From: Leptospira meyeri
Lineage (GTDB): Bacteria; Spirochaetota; Leptospiria; Leptospirales; Leptospiraceae
Direction of reading: 5' to 3'
NCBI RefSeq assembly: GCF_004368965.1
Contig: NZ_SORO01000004.1
Span: 203,083 to 267,082, forward strand
DNA length: 64,000 nucleotides
Shown: positions 43,812-54,207 of the stretch, piece after piece
How positions within the stretch are numbered: the first letter of the stretch is position 1
How the letters are laid out: every line of letters begins with the position of its first letter
Notes under the pieces: generated by a model
The model's database searches: none
Told to the model about the DNA's origin: nothing
What the model saw: only the letters and a program-made list of their open reading frames with translations
Position numbers and translations under genes: made by a program

Positions 43812-45701
43812 ATGCCATCATATCCCTATCTCGACAAAATCCAATTTCCGGAAGATCTTAGAAAGATAAACGAAGCGGATCTCCCGAAGGTTTGCCATGA
43901 CCTTCGGGAATACATCATAGATACCCTCTCTGACGTGGGAGGGCACTTCGCCAGTAACCTTGGTGTTGTGGAACTCACGGTAGCATTACATTATGTGTTT
44001 CAAACCCCAATAGACAAAATCATCTGGGATGTTGGACACCAAACTTACCCTCACAAAATTCTTACAGGAAGAAAAAAAGAACTCCCCACCGTTCGTAAAT
44101 GGTTGGGACTTTCTGGATTCCCTAAAAGGGAAGAATCCGAATACGATTTGTACAACACTGGCCATGCCGGAACATCCATCTCCCAGGCCCTCGGTGAGGC
44201 TTGTGCCCGCGACCTGTTAGGTAAAGATTATAAAGTGGCAGCTGTGATTGGAGACGCCTCGATTGCCACGGGAATGGCACTCGAAGCCATGAACCACGGT
44301 GGTCATATCAAACCGAATATGTTAGTCATTTTGAATGATAACTATATGTCCATTTCCAAAAACGTAGGTTCCATTTCAAATTATCTCAATCGCATTATTT
44401 CTTCTCAGGTATATAACAGAGGTAAAACGGCATTCTATAGTTTTTTAAAATGGATACCTCTCATTGGACCCGCCTTACAGGCGCTTGCTCATAATATGGA
44501 AACTTCTTTTAAACATTTTATGATGCGTCCAGGTGGACTCTTTGAAGATTTGGGATTTACTTATTTTGGACCGATTGATGGCCATGATGTGAACCGAGTG
44601 GTTCATATGTTGCAGAACCTCTCCAAAATCCAAGGACCTATCCTTTTGCATGTATTAACCCAAAAAGGAAAAGGTTACAAACCTGCTGAAGCCGATCCCA
44701 TCAAATACCATGGTGTCACACCGTTCAATAAAGAGTCGGGGAAGATGGCCTCTTCCGATTCCAATAAAATTGGTCTTTCTAAAATAGTTGGAAAAACACT
44801 AACCGATTTAACTGACAAAGACAAACGGATTGCAGTCATTACCCCTGCGATGATTGAAGGATCAGGACTTCGCGAATACCAAGAAGCATATCCGGAGCAT
44901 ACCTTTGACGTGGGAATTGCAGAGCAACATTCCGTTGCCTTTGCCGGTGCGATGACAAGTGGCGGGGCCATTCCTTACATGTGTATTTATTCCACATTTC
45001 TCACAAGGGCCATGGACCAACTTGTGGAAGATGTTTCTCTTATGAATTTGCCTGTCCGATTTGTAATCGATCGTGCTGGAATCGTGGGCCCAGACGGCGA
45101 AACCCACCAAGGTCTTTCTGATCTTGGGTACTTAGCTGGGCTTCCCAATATGGACATCATTGTGCCAAGTTCTGCTCAAGATATCATCGATAGCCTACAT
45201 TTTATGAAGGATTATACGGAACATCCCATTGCCATTCGTTTTCCAAAGGATAACGGCGACTTACGCGAGTTAAAGTTTGACTCTCCACTTCCTATCACCA
45301 AGGCAAAAGGCCGTTTGGTTCTGGAAGGAGAAGATTTACTGATTTTATCTGTTGGGTTTATGTTGCCGATTGCTACGGCAGTTGCAGGAATTTTAAAACA
45401 AAAAGGGATTTCTGTTTCCGTTGTGGATCTCTTTTGGTTACGCCCTTATGATACGGATCTTGTACATGGACAAATTCAAAAAAACAGACGGTTTGTGATT
45501 TTGGACGAAAGTTATGTCCATGCAGGTGCTTCCGGTTTTCTTTTGAATGAAATTTCTTCCGGCTTATTAAGTAAGTTTTTAAAGACCTTTGCATTGCCAC
45601 CCGAACCCATCCATCATGGGGAAAGGAATCAAATTTTGGATCATTACCGACTGACCGCTTCACAAATTGCCGAAGATTTGGTTCAGTCTTTGAAAAAATA
45701 A
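43812..45701 (+). CDS. dxs: 1-deoxy-D-xylulose-5-phosphate synthase
   Basis: A 629-residue thiamin-diphosphate enzyme catalysing the first MEP-pathway step (pyruvate plus glyceraldehyde-3-phosphate). The N-terminus shows GGHFASNLGVVELTVALHYVF and DVGHQTYPHKILTGR; VIGDASIATGMALEAMNHGG carries the ThDP/Mg motif with NDNYMSIS. VGIAEQHSVAFAGAM contains the cofactor-activating glutamate, and DRAGIVGPDGETHQGLSD completes it. The gene begins 7 bp after the cyclase gene. Confidence 0.97.
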   Translation: MPSYPYLDKIQFPEDLRKINEADLPKVCHDLREYIIDTLSDVGGHFASNLGVVELTVALHYVFQTPIDKIIWDVGHQTYPHKILTGRKKELPTVRKWLGLSGFPKREESEYDLYNTGHAGTSISQALGEACARDLLGKDYKVAAVIGDASIATGMALEAMNHGGHIKPNMLVILNDNYMSISKNVGSISNYLNRIISSQVYNRGKTAFYSFLKWIPLIGPALQALAHNMETSFKHFMMRPGGLFEDLGFTYFGPIDGHDVNRVVHMLQNLSKIQGPILLHVLTQKGKGYKPAEADPIKYHGVTPFNKESGKMASSDSNKIGLSKIVGKTLTDLTDKDKRIAVITPAMIEGSGLREYQEAYPEHTFDVGIAEQHSVAFAGAMTSGGAIPYMCIYSTFLTRAMDQLVEDVSLMNLPVRFVIDRAGIVGPDGETHQGLSDLGYLAGLPNMDIIVPSSAQDIIDSLHFMKDYTEHPIAIRFPKDNGDLRELKFDSPLPITKAKGRLVLEGEDLLILSVGFMLPIATAVAGILKQKGISVSVVDLFWLRPYDTDLVHGQIQKNRRFVILDESYVHAGASGFLLNEISSGLLSKFLKTFALPPEPIHHGERNQILDHYRLTASQIAEDLVQSLKK

Positions 45702-45736
45702 ATTAGTTTTACAGATATTTTTCAAGTCATCCGAAA

Positions 45737-46246
45737 ATGAAAGAAAATGCGAGGATCTCATTGTCTTCTAGTTCTTTCCAACTTTCCTTAGATTTAGCCA
45801 AAGACCATTTCAAAGTCGGTGACCTAGACCGAGCTGAATTCCACCTTCGTTCCAGTTTGGAATTGGAAGAATCCGAAGAAGCCTATTTTTATTTAGGTTT
45901 GGTGCAAAACGCTCTCGGCCAATGGAGTGATGCACTGGCTTCTTATTACAAAGCCGTCAGTTTAAACCACGAATATGGCAACCCATGCAATGAAATTGGT
46001 GTGTTATTGTTACGTATGGGAAACGATAAAGAAGCAGTCTACTGGTTAAAAAAATCCGTTCGTTGTGAACGAAACGATGCTCCTCATATATCTTATTTTA
46101 ACCTTGCTACTTTGTATAAATTATGGAACAGGCCTGAAAGGTCCTTACAATACCTTCACAAAGCTTTGACTCTTAAAAAAGATTTTTCAGAGGCAAATGA
46201 TCTTTGGAGGGAATTAAAATCCGACGAAGAAGCACCTTCCAACTAA
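45737..46246 (+). CDS. Tetratricopeptide-repeat protein
   Basis: A 169-residue soluble protein made of about four TPR helical hairpins: LDLAKDHFKVGDLDRAEFHLRSSLELEE, AYFYLGLVQNALGQWSDALASYYKAVSLN, CNEIGVLLLRMGNDKEAVYWLKKSVRC and YFNLATLYKLWNRPERSLQYLHKALTLK. Such proteins are scaffolds for protein interaction; no partner can be assigned. It lies 35 bp after dxs and is convergent with the next gene. Confidence 0.87.
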   Translation: MKENARISLSSSSFQLSLDLAKDHFKVGDLDRAEFHLRSSLELEESEEAYFYLGLVQNALGQWSDALASYYKAVSLNHEYGNPCNEIGVLLLRMGNDKEAVYWLKKSVRCERNDAPHISYFNLATLYKLWNRPERSLQYLHKALTLKKDFSEANDLWRELKSDEEAPSN

Positions 46247-46249
46247 GGT

Positions 46250-46741
46250 TTAAGAATAATCATTTGGGAGAGGGACTGGAATCTCTCCCAAATATTTGGG
46301 TATTTCCATTTTCACTCCGTTCCATACAAGATAAGTAGTTTCTCCCTCTTCTTCAAGATGATCCGAAAGTTCCTTTGCTGCATTCCAAGTGAATCGGTAT
46401 TTGATTTTTTCTTCTGTTGAACGAAGGCCTAAAAGTCCACCATCACTGGTTTCATAAATTTCAAATTCGCCAAAAGGATAATTTCTTCCATCGTCCGTAT
46501 GAAAAACTAGTTCTGAATCGGTTGGTTCTACGTGGAGGACATGACAGGGACAACCATCAATTCGAATGTATCCATGTTCCGAAAGTTCTCCAAATCGATT
46601 TTCAATGTAGACTCCCTTTTCGTTACCGTGCAGATTGTTTCGGAAATATTGTAAAATTTCTTCTTTATCGATTTTGTTTTCTCGAAAGATCCATTCATCT
46701 GTTGGGGAAACATAGATTTCTGAGTCAAATATTCTTGGCAT
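46250..46741 (-). CDS. Conserved hypothetical protein, possibly DUF1285-like
   Basis: The ATG at 46741 (MPRIFDSEIYVSPTDEWIF) gives 163 residues. An upstream extension to 46858 would run through the end of the lipoprotein gene and is unlikely. The protein has two small beta-rich modules: one with DEWIFRENKIDKEEILQYFRNNL and GVYIENRFGELSEHGYIRIDGCP, and one with LVFHTDDGRNYPFGEFEIYETSDGGLLGLR. This resembles DUF1285-type proteins of unknown function, but the match is by eye. It follows the lipoprotein stop by 7 bases on the minus strand, so they are probably co-transcribed. Confidence 0.6.
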   Translation of the reverse strand: MPRIFDSEIYVSPTDEWIFRENKIDKEEILQYFRNNLHGNEKGVYIENRFGELSEHGYIRIDGCPCHVLHVEPTDSELVFHTDDGRNYPFGEFEIYETSDGGLLGLRSTEEKIKYRFTWNAAKELSDHLEEEGETTYLVWNGVKMEIPKYLGEIPVPLPNDYS

Positions 46742-46748
46742 ATGATTT

Positions 46749-47153
46749 TTATTTATACCTGTAGGCATAACCTTTCCAATAAGGAAGGTTTGATTTTTGT
46801 AAGTAAGAATTGGTGGAGCGACCCTTTTGGTCCATAGTTTCAATGGTTGCAGAATCAATTGTGGATTGATTTTTTTCAGTCATCCAGACTCCATCAATTT
46901 TACGTCGGAACATATCTTTTTTGACCCGAGGTTCGTAATCTTCCCAAGAGAGATCTTCGGTATTACGAACAATGACCTCGCCCACAATTTGGAAAAGACG
47001 TTTCGGACGTTCGCGGAGGATTTCCACTTCCGCCCAAGTTTGCACCTTATAACGCGAATCATTTGGCCTATAATCGGGTTCTGGGATAAAATCCACCGTA
47101 GAACATCCAATTACGAATAAGAGTAGGGGAAATAGGGAAAAATTAAATCGCAT
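46749..47153 (-). CDS. Small putative lipoprotein
   Basis: A 134-residue protein with a hydrophobic signal ending LLFVIGC (C17), a good lipobox. The mature part is charged, with aromatic residues, and contains RYKVQTWAEVEILRERPKRLFQIVGEV. No family is recognised. The downstream gene starts 7 bases after its stop. The region is divergent from the gene at 47237. Confidence 0.75.
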   Translation of the reverse strand: MRFNFSLFPLLLFVIGCSTVDFIPEPDYRPNDSRYKVQTWAEVEILRERPKRLFQIVGEVIVRNTEDLSWEDYEPRVKKDMFRRKIDGVWMTEKNQSTIDSATIETMDQKGRSTNSYLQKSNLPYWKGYAYRYK

Positions 47154-47236
47154 TCTATTCCTTAGACAAAAATATGCTATACAATGCCAGAATTACCATA
47201 GGATAAGCAATACAAAGATTTAGGCACCAAGCTTTC

Positions 47237-47923
47237 ATGGAAGAAACAGACATCGGGAAACGCAAACGGGAAAATGTACTTAAGATTGGTTACTCAACCT
47301 TGGATGAAATCGAGGAAAAAGTAAAGGCCTTTCGAGTCATGAACCAAAATGCCGTGAAAAAACGGTATCTCATCACGCGAGATCCCATCCTTGACCCCCA
47401 AGGAAAGGTTCTCCTTGCCAAAGCACAAGAAATCGATGTATCTGCTGCCAAACTCCTAAGGCGTCATTTTAAGGGCGTAGACATGTTTAAGGTCTTCCAA
47501 CCTGACGAGGGGCTTGTCATCATCTCCGATATGTCCACAATGGAAGGGGTTTCCTTTTCCATGGACATTGTGACCCAAATCATGAACCTAGGTGGTGGTG
47601 CTTACGAAGGGTTTATCGATCGGGTGGATAGTTTCGAGGACTTCATCGGACTCCTCAAAAAAAAACTATTTCCTCGGATGATCATTGTGGGATACCTCCC
47701 CAAAGAAAAAATTCAAAACGAAATCATCAATTTTGTAAAAGTAAAACGATTGGACAATTACCTTCGAACCTTGGAACTTACCCATTCCGTTTTTAAACCC
47801 ACTGCCTATTTTCCAAAAATTAAACAGGTGAATATCTCCCAAGAAGACCCCAAATCCTGGGGTCGTTTTGTAGTCGAGATTGTTCGAGAATATACAAGAC
47901 CGTATTTTGTCGAAGAAGTTTAG
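47237..47923 (+). CDS. Unidentified protein with an HD-GYP-associated N-terminal-like segment
   Basis: A 228-residue soluble protein. Residues about 40-85 ([45 protein letters not shown]) resemble the segment that often precedes HD-GYP c-di-GMP phosphodiesterase domains ('LARPVYDPQGRLLLAKGTEL...'). No HD-GYP domain follows. The remainder is alpha/beta, with [25 protein letters not shown], and is not recognised. It may be a regulatory protein that uses the same input segment. It is convergent with the flavoprotein gene: its stop abuts that gene's stop. Confidence 0.6.
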   Translation: MEETDIGKRKRENVLKIGYSTLDEIEEKVKAFRVMNQNAVKKRYLITRDPILDPQGKVLLAKAQEIDVSAAKLLRRHFKGVDMFKVFQPDEGLVIISDMSTMEGVSFSMDIVTQIMNLGGGAYEGFIDRVDSFEDFIGLLKKKLFPRMIIVGYLPKEKIQNEIINFVKVKRLDNYLRTLELTHSVFKPTAYFPKIKQVNISQEDPKSWGRFVVEIVREYTRPYFVEEV

Positions 47924-48826
47924 CTAAGACAGAATTGTAGAACGGTTGAGCATAGCACCTGCGATGTTTCCCGAGTGAACGGCATTTGCCACTGAACGAA
48001 ATAACGAAGCCATATCGCCGGCCGCATACACACCTGGGACATTTGTTTCGTAAAAATTAGAAACCTCTATATGTCCACTTGGAAGGAGTTTGCAACCGAG
48101 TATTTCGGGTAATTTGGAATGTTGGACCATCAGGACCTTTGCATAGAGTGCTTGGATGGGAACTTCTTTACCTGATCTTAATTTTACTGCCGAAATTTGA
48201 CCTTCTTTGTGGACCAGTGCTTCTACAAATTCGGTTACAATGGAAATACCTTCATTTTCTAATTTGGTTTGCTCTTCTTTGGAAAACTGAATTGGACCAT
48301 TGGTATATACTGTTAATTCTTTAGCCCAGTGCTTTAGAAATTTAGAATGTTCAAATATTCCTGTTTCGTTCATCCAGAGTCCGGTTGTTTTTCCAACAAA
48401 TTCATAACCATGGCAATACGGGCAATGGATGACAGATTTTCCCCAAGACTCGGCAAAACCCGGAATTTCTGGAAGGATGTCTTTCAGACCGGTTGCAAAA
48501 ATGATTTTATTAGTTTGGATGGGAGAGAATTCATCTCCTTTTAATAGAAAAACATCTTCCATTTTTTCGATTGTCTTTACTTCACCTAACTGAAGTTTAA
48601 AGTTTGGATATTCTTTTAAATCGGTTAGGGCTTTTTCACGAATGGAACCGGGAGATTTACCATCATGAGTGATAAAGTTATGCGAGGCGGGAGTATTTTT
48701 GTTACAGGGTCTTTCGGAATCAATGACAATGATTTTACGTAGGGAACGAACGAGGGAAAGGGCGGCTGAAAGTCCGGAAAAACTTCCTCCGATAATGGCT
48801 ACTTCGACTTTTTGAATGGATTCCAT
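47924..48826 (-). CDS. Thioredoxin-reductase-like FAD/NAD(P) oxidoreductase
   Basis: A 300-residue flavoprotein. The FAD dinucleotide fold starts VAIIGGSFSGLSAALSL (residues 8-24); GVYAAGDMASLFRS near the C-terminus is the FAD-ribityl motif. VIHCPYCHGYEF (about 130-140) has a CxxC like thioredoxin reductase. The NAD(P) fold motif (normally GxGxxA) between the two is not canonical, here GKTTGLW. This group often reduces thioredoxin- or ferredoxin-like partners or specific substrates; the partner is unknown. It is transcribed toward the 47237 gene. Confidence 0.9.
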   Translation of the reverse strand: MESIQKVEVAIIGGSFSGLSAALSLVRSLRKIIVIDSERPCNKNTPASHNFITHDGKSPGSIREKALTDLKEYPNFKLQLGEVKTIEKMEDVFLLKGDEFSPIQTNKIIFATGLKDILPEIPGFAESWGKSVIHCPYCHGYEFVGKTTGLWMNETGIFEHSKFLKHWAKELTVYTNGPIQFSKEEQTKLENEGISIVTEFVEALVHKEGQISAVKLRSGKEVPIQALYAKVLMVQHSKLPEILGCKLLPSGHIEVSNFYETNVPGVYAAGDMASLFRSVANAVHSGNIAGAMLNRSTILS

Positions 48827-48864
48827 AAATGCAATCGTGTTGCATCTATGGAATCTGGTAAGGA

Positions 48865-51399
48865 TTAAACTTCGTAAAAAGTTAAATTCTCATATAGTTC
48901 TTTAGGTAGGTTCCCGCTGGCATCCATATACTTTTTGTATTTGTTCTCGAACTCTTTGTGTTGGCGTGTGCGAATGTTTTTGAACCGGTTGTGGAGTTCT
49001 GAATACGCTGGTTGTGAACTGACCTTTTCTCTGATATTTTTGTGGAAAGGGATATGGCGATAAAATATGGAACGTACCACTCGGTTGACCCTCTGCACAC
49101 CTTCCGCTTCATACCGAATCCACATGGAGTAGTCGTATGCAAATTTATCACGGTCTGTTCGGAACCGTTTGAATTCAGATGATATTTTTTCTTTGAGTTC
49201 TGGAGAAAGATCTTTGCTCTTTTTGTAGAACTGCACATAATCCGTGTAATCTGCCGTGATGGAAGGAATTCCAACGTTGTTCCAATCGGGGCCAAGTATA
49301 TTTTTACAAAGTTCCCAACGGAATGCTGCTATGGCTTCCAACATAAACGTTTTTAAGTCTCCTGTAACAAAGTGAGGAATACAAATTCTTCCTCTTGATT
49401 CTTTTGAACCGGCTCCACGGAAGATTGATAAGTCCTGCCACATCATAATCTTCGGTCCAATGGACGGAACTAAGATAAAGTCGGGAATAATCGACCTTTG
49501 GACAAATTCGTTTTTGATTCCAATCTCTTCGTTTCGATAAATGACTTCACGGTTGAAAGCTGTATAATCAATTCCTAGAATATACTGTAGGGCTTTTTCT
49601 ACATCTTCTTTGGATACAAAACATTTCTCTAAAGGAATTGTGATATGGTATTTTGTCAAAATTGGGAAGTGGCTTGCAATATTCCCAGACGTCAAACGAA
49701 CGTTTGGTTCATACATAGAGGAGATTTCTGAACCAAGTCTTGCCTCTCCTGTATCGTAGTCCGGTGGGATGTCTTTTTCAGATTTGATTCCAGAATCTTT
49801 CAGATCCATTTTAAGTTTTTCGAAGAAAGTTTGGCCCAACTCATCCACAGAGGTTGGAACTTCTCTTGAATAGATTTTTTCTAACCAATCAGTTCCATAA
49901 TGGATGGGAGCACTTGGGTTCCCACCTCCTTGATACAATCTACCCACGAGTTCGACAATATGGCCTTCATCCAAAAGACTTTCATCAAAATAACCATATC
50001 GTAACATGAGTTCAACGGCCTTAGGTGCTTGTTTGCCAGCTTGCAGCCATTTGGTGAAAGATTTTTTATACACTTCCCAATAGGTTTTTGCAATGGTTCT
50101 TCTGATTTTACGATTGTCTGGTTCGGGATCCAATGGGTTTTTAAACGATTTGAGTTTTACCATTAGAGTTGAGAATTCTTTTACTGCTTCCGGATCAGCT
50201 TGTGAGTAGTTCAGGATTTGGCTTGCTGAGTTTAAAAGTTCTACTTTGAGAGCTTTGGTGTCGATCCCAGCATGGATGGTTCCGTTCCCTTGCGAACTTT
50301 CCTCTTTGTTTTTTCCTGCAGAAAGTTCATGGCCATATTTGTTAGTAAGTTCTGTTTGTTTGGTTTCTAATTTGTCTAAGTTATTGCCAAGGGATGCATA
50401 AGGAGAACCAAAAATTTGTTTGTATTCATCTAACAGCGACTTTGATTTTTTTAGAGCCCATTCTGTAATGGGTAATAACACAGTAGATGGAATTGTGGAA
50501 TATCCAGTGTTAAATAAATCTAAGGTTAAATTGAATTTTTCAACAAGGGCATTCTCTCCAACAAACATGGTGTTCATCATATCAGAAAGTTCACTTGTTT
50601 CTTTGTTTAGAATTTCGAATAACTCTCGATAGGTTTTTACATAACTTTCTGCTGCACTCTGGAGTAAACTTGGATCGGATTCAAATAAAGCCTGTGAAAT
50701 TTTAGGGTTCACCGATAGAATTTTTCGAATGAAATGAAATTCGGCATCATTCCATTCTATGGATTCGCTATAATTACGTTCAAAAAATTCGCCATGATCT
50801 TCTTCTAAAAAGTTAACGGTGGGTTTGTCAGGTAAAATTCCACCATGTTCCTGAAACCCAGCAAGATTGTTTCTGATGAGTCGCATTACTGGATCAATTA
50901 TATTTTCATCACGAGTGATAAGTGCACCCGGGCTTACATCTGAAAATATAGATGGGTTTAAAATATAATATACTGCGCCCAAGTTGTCCATAGTCTGCTC
51001 GAATTTAGCAGCAAGGCCCTTGATCGATAACACTCGTTTGTAGAGTTCTCCAATTTCCTTGAGCAAGGTGCGAACGGCCATCACTCCCACAGATACTTTG
51101 GTAGTGAGAGTTTTTTTCGCATTGGCTTGGTTCATTACATAAGTGGAAATCACACAAGAAGTTTTGGCTCTGATGGTATATGGATAAGGTGTCCCTTCGA
51201 GCAGTGCAAAGATACCGGGAGTGAGATTGGCACCGTCCAAACTGTAGAGAACAATACTTGTATCGCCCAAAGTGGTTTCGATACGAACCGATCCTTCGTG
51301 TAGGATGTTCATGGAAGTTGAGGCTTTGCCTCCGATGAAAAGGACTTCACCTGGATTGACTGGGATCTTTTGGTTATTTTTACTGGTATCTAGAGGCAT
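48865..51399 (-). CDS. Very large cyclic-nucleotide-binding-domain protein
   Basis: An 844-residue protein. Residues about 10-115 form a Crp-type cNMP-binding fold ([27 protein letters not shown] and [17 protein letters not shown]). The remainder, over 700 residues, has no recognised domain. It is largely helical, rich in charged residues, and contains [37 protein letters not shown] and a central block around [30 protein letters not shown]. No membrane segment or DNA-binding helix-turn-helix is visible. It may be a cAMP- or cGMP-controlled enzyme or scaffold with an unknown effector domain. It is divergent from aroA. Confidence 0.82.
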   Translation of the reverse strand: MPLDTSKNNQKIPVNPGEVLFIGGKASTSMNILHEGSVRIETTLGDTSIVLYSLDGANLTPGIFALLEGTPYPYTIRAKTSCVISTYVMNQANAKKTLTTKVSVGVMAVRTLLKEIGELYKRVLSIKGLAAKFEQTMDNLGAVYYILNPSIFSDVSPGALITRDENIIDPVMRLIRNNLAGFQEHGGILPDKPTVNFLEEDHGEFFERNYSESIEWNDAEFHFIRKILSVNPKISQALFESDPSLLQSAAESYVKTYRELFEILNKETSELSDMMNTMFVGENALVEKFNLTLDLFNTGYSTIPSTVLLPITEWALKKSKSLLDEYKQIFGSPYASLGNNLDKLETKQTELTNKYGHELSAGKNKEESSQGNGTIHAGIDTKALKVELLNSASQILNYSQADPEAVKEFSTLMVKLKSFKNPLDPEPDNRKIRRTIAKTYWEVYKKSFTKWLQAGKQAPKAVELMLRYGYFDESLLDEGHIVELVGRLYQGGGNPSAPIHYGTDWLEKIYSREVPTSVDELGQTFFEKLKMDLKDSGIKSEKDIPPDYDTGEARLGSEISSMYEPNVRLTSGNIASHFPILTKYHITIPLEKCFVSKEDVEKALQYILGIDYTAFNREVIYRNEEIGIKNEFVQRSIIPDFILVPSIGPKIMMWQDLSIFRGAGSKESRGRICIPHFVTGDLKTFMLEAIAAFRWELCKNILGPDWNNVGIPSITADYTDYVQFYKKSKDLSPELKEKISSEFKRFRTDRDKFAYDYSMWIRYEAEGVQRVNRVVRSIFYRHIPFHKNIREKVSSQPAYSELHNRFKNIRTRQHKEFENKYKKYMDASGNLPKELYENLTFYEV

Positions 51400-51487
51400 T
51401 TGGTTGTTCGTTTTGCGAAACTTTGGTTTCCGTCAAAACCTACTAAAGAAGCACCAAATTGCAAAATACTTTTTAGAAAAATACATC

Positions 51488-52774
51488 ATGTTGAAGCCCC
51501 AAATTAAATTAAGTGCAAAAAAAGAAATTTATGTCCCTGGAGATAAGTCCATCTCGCATAGATCGGTACTCTTTAGTGCGCTGGCCCAAGGAAAATCCGA
51601 AATCCATGGTTTTTTAGAAGGAGAAGATCCCCTCCATACCTTAAATTGTTTTGCCAGTTTAGGGCTTTCGGTGGAGTCCTTGGGGAAAGGTAGTTATTCC
51701 GTACAAAGCCCAGGAAAACAGAACTTAAAATCTCCCGCAGGTGTACTCGATTTTGGGAATGCGGGAACGGGGATCCGTCTTTCTGCAGGACTACTTGCGG
51801 GACTTCCGCAGATCACTGCCACCTTGACCGGGGATGCCTCTCTTTGCAAACGCCCCATGGCAAGGATTATGAATCCACTTCGTGAAATGGGCGCAGACAT
51901 TATTTCCGTCGAAGGGAATGATCGTGCTCCCCTTCGTATCGTTGGCAAACAACTGAAACGTTATTCTTATACTAGTCCTATTGCTTCGGCTCAAATCAAA
52001 AGTGCTTTGGTGCTCGCAGCACTTGCTTCAGAGATTTCCATTGATTATAAAGAACCAGAAGTTTCCCGCGATCATACAGAAAATATGATTCGATTCCTTG
52101 GAGGAAACATCAAACACCATTCGCCACTCCATTTTACTGTCGAACCACCTTATCATTTTGAAGGGGCTAAATTTGTGATCCCTGGAGATATTTCCAGTGC
52201 GGCCTTTTATATTGTCTTTGGACTTTGTGCGGGTGGGACAGAACCTCTACTCATTCGTAACATTGGACTCAATCCTTCTCGTGTGGGAATCATTACCGTT
52301 CTCCGAAATATGGGTGGAAAAATTGAAGTCACCGCCAAACGACAAGAATGCGGTGAAGAAATTGGCGATTTACTCGTTTATCCTTCAAAATTAAACAGGT
52401 CTGTGATTACAGAAGATTTGATTCCATCTATCATCGATGAAATTCCGATCCTTACCGTTGCAGGATTATTTTCCGAAGGGGGATTCCAAATCTCTCATGC
52501 AGAGGAACTAAGGGCAAAAGAATCTGATCGAATCCAGTCGATGGTTTCCAACTTAGAACGACTTGGTGTGACTGTAAAAGAGTCTAAAGATGGATACGAA
52601 TTTGGGGAAGTGAAAGAAATCAAACCTTGTGCGATTGAAACTTTTATGGACCACCGGATTGCCATGAGTTTTGCTATCCTCTCAAAACTTTCGGGCGTAG
52701 AGCTAACGTTTGATGATACCAGTTGGGTTGATACCAGTTTCCCTGGCTTTTTCGAAATTCTAAAATCATTTTGA
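51488..52774 (+). CDS. aroA: 3-phosphoshikimate 1-carboxyvinyltransferase (EPSP synthase)
   Basis: The start ATG at 51488 gives [26 protein letters not shown] and 428 residues, the family length. Longer upstream starts run back over the divergent cNMP gene and are rejected. EPSP synthase joins PEP to shikimate-3-phosphate in the shikimate pathway. Visible are [10 protein letters not shown] (PEP-binding), [19 protein letters not shown] and [23 protein letters not shown] and a C-terminal [15 protein letters not shown] complete it. Class I versus II type (glyphosate sensitivity) cannot be settled by eye. Confidence 0.97.
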   Translation: MLKPQIKLSAKKEIYVPGDKSISHRSVLFSALAQGKSEIHGFLEGEDPLHTLNCFASLGLSVESLGKGSYSVQSPGKQNLKSPAGVLDFGNAGTGIRLSAGLLAGLPQITATLTGDASLCKRPMARIMNPLREMGADIISVEGNDRAPLRIVGKQLKRYSYTSPIASAQIKSALVLAALASEISIDYKEPEVSRDHTENMIRFLGGNIKHHSPLHFTVEPPYHFEGAKFVIPGDISSAAFYIVFGLCAGGTEPLLIRNIGLNPSRVGIITVLRNMGGKIEVTAKRQECGEEIGDLLVYPSKLNRSVITEDLIPSIIDEIPILTVAGLFSEGGFQISHAEELRAKESDRIQSMVSNLERLGVTVKESKDGYEFGEVKEIKPCAIETFMDHRIAMSFAILSKLSGVELTFDDTSWVDTSFPGFFEILKSF

Positions 52775-52950
52775 AATCAATGGTCTCGAATTTTGGATGG
52801 TTCCAATCCAAGCTAAACCTAAGGATTCATACCATTTGGAAAAATATTTTTGTTTCTCGTGGAATTAGTCCTTAGTAATGATTGATCAATTCCACTTCTT
52901 GTCTCATTGTAACAGTCAAGTGGCTTTGGGTTTTATAAAGTGGTGGATGA
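52775..52950. promoter_or_regulatory. Promoter region of the membrane AraC regulator, with inverted repeat
   Basis: A perfect 8-bp inverted repeat, GTGGAATT (52859-52866) with AATTCCAC (52888-52895), lies 56 bases before the start of the next gene. It is 21 bases apart and could be a regulator-binding site or a weak terminator for aroA. Confidence 0.35.
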
Positions 52951-54084
52951 ATGACTTCTCCCTTTCAATATTTCAGTGAATACTTAAATTTTTTCCTGCT
53001 GTTTTCCGCATTACTCGGATTTTTATACGCAATTGGAGAATTTTTTAGTTATCATAAAAATAGAAAACAAATTCTATTAGGAATTATTTTTTTAGGAACT
53101 AGTTACTTATTGTTTAACTTTTACTTAATTTCTTCTGGAACAATCAAATGGCTTTATCCTTTATTTTTGACGGACTTACCCATTGTCGCTTGTCTTGGGG
53201 TGTTGCTGGATGAATACTTTCTTACAGTTTTAGAAGGGAAATTTCGTTCTTTTCGTAGGCTTTCCTACCGGATCGTTCCTTTGACTTCTTTATTTGTTTT
53301 GATTGTCTTTTGGAATTTTTGGAACAAAACCAAATATCTCGAAACCCAATCTCTTGGTTTGAATCCATTTTTAAGTAGGCCTTTGTTTTTAGTTTTGCCA
53401 ACCATTCTGATTTATATTTGGTGTTTGCTTCGTATTTTTAGAAGGATTTCAAAACAAATCCGCTGGAGTACGTTCCGAAAAAATTACACTTTAAAAATAG
53501 GGATCTTCATTGTTGGGTTTTGTTTGGCTTTATCCTTTAATGGACTCATCACTTTAGCAAGAGGTGGCCAAACCGCACACCAATTGTCTGGGATTGCCAT
53601 CGGGATCTTTTTATGTTTTTTATATGTGCTTAGGCAAAGTTACCCAGATTTCTTTTTGGAAGTTCGGAAAATTGTAGAAGATGAAAAAAAGGCAAAGATT
53701 TCGCAGATTTCCAAACTGGATCACAAAGAGGTTCGAGGCAAACTCCAAAATTTATTTGAAAAAGAAAAGATCTACCGAGAAGAAAAACTAAGTCTCAGAG
53801 AATTGGCAGAAAGAATGGACCTAAGTTCTCACCAACTCTCCGAATTTTTAAATGCGGAAATCAAACAAAGTTTTTATCAATACACAAATTTCCACCGGGT
53901 GAACGAAGCGAAGGAAAAAATCGAAAAAGAACCGGATCGGTCCCTCCTTGCCATTGCCTATGATGTAGGATTCGGATCCAAATCGACCTTCAATGAAGCC
54001 TTCAAAAAGGAAACCGGAACCACTCCAAGAGAATTTAGAGAAAAAATCCTAAAAAAACATCCAGTTCGATCCAGTCGGTCGTAG
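52951..54084 (+). CDS. Membrane-embedded AraC-family transcriptional regulator
   Basis: A 377-residue regulator. The first 235 residues hold about seven hydrophobic segments (from LNFFLLFSALLGFLYAIGEFF). The C-terminal AraC double helix-turn-helix is clear: LRELAERMDLSSHQLSEFLN and LAIAYDVGFGSKSTFNEAFKKETGTTPREFRE (about 275-370). Membrane-sensing AraC proteins of this layout exist in several spirochaetes and Bacteroidetes. The signal would be a membrane or extracellular cue. Two exported proteins follow on the same strand: a small protein and a putative metalloprotease. Confidence 0.92.
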   Translation: MTSPFQYFSEYLNFFLLFSALLGFLYAIGEFFSYHKNRKQILLGIIFLGTSYLLFNFYLISSGTIKWLYPLFLTDLPIVACLGVLLDEYFLTVLEGKFRSFRRLSYRIVPLTSLFVLIVFWNFWNKTKYLETQSLGLNPFLSRPLFLVLPTILIYIWCLLRIFRRISKQIRWSTFRKNYTLKIGIFIVGFCLALSFNGLITLARGGQTAHQLSGIAIGIFLCFLYVLRQSYPDFFLEVRKIVEDEKKAKISQISKLDHKEVRGKLQNLFEKEKIYREEKLSLRELAERMDLSSHQLSEFLNAEIKQSFYQYTNFHRVNEAKEKIEKEPDRSLLAIAYDVGFGSKSTFNEAFKKETGTTPREFREKILKKHPVRSSRS

Positions 54085-54207
54085 TTTTCCATCCAATTCG
54101 ATCGATCCAGACGATTCGGATTCTTTTTCGTAGTAGGATGGATTCAAGTTTGAGAGGGGAGTTTGAAAGATTCCGCTAAAAACAAATTTGATTCAAAGGA
54201 TAATCCC

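Noticed and set aside
46742..46858. N-terminal extension of the DUF1285-like gene
   Set aside because: It runs through the end of the upstream lipoprotein gene in another frame; the ATG at 46741 follows that stop closely.
51272..51487. Upstream extension of aroA
   Set aside because: It would be antisense to the 5' end of the cNMP-domain gene; family similarity begins at the ATG at 51488.
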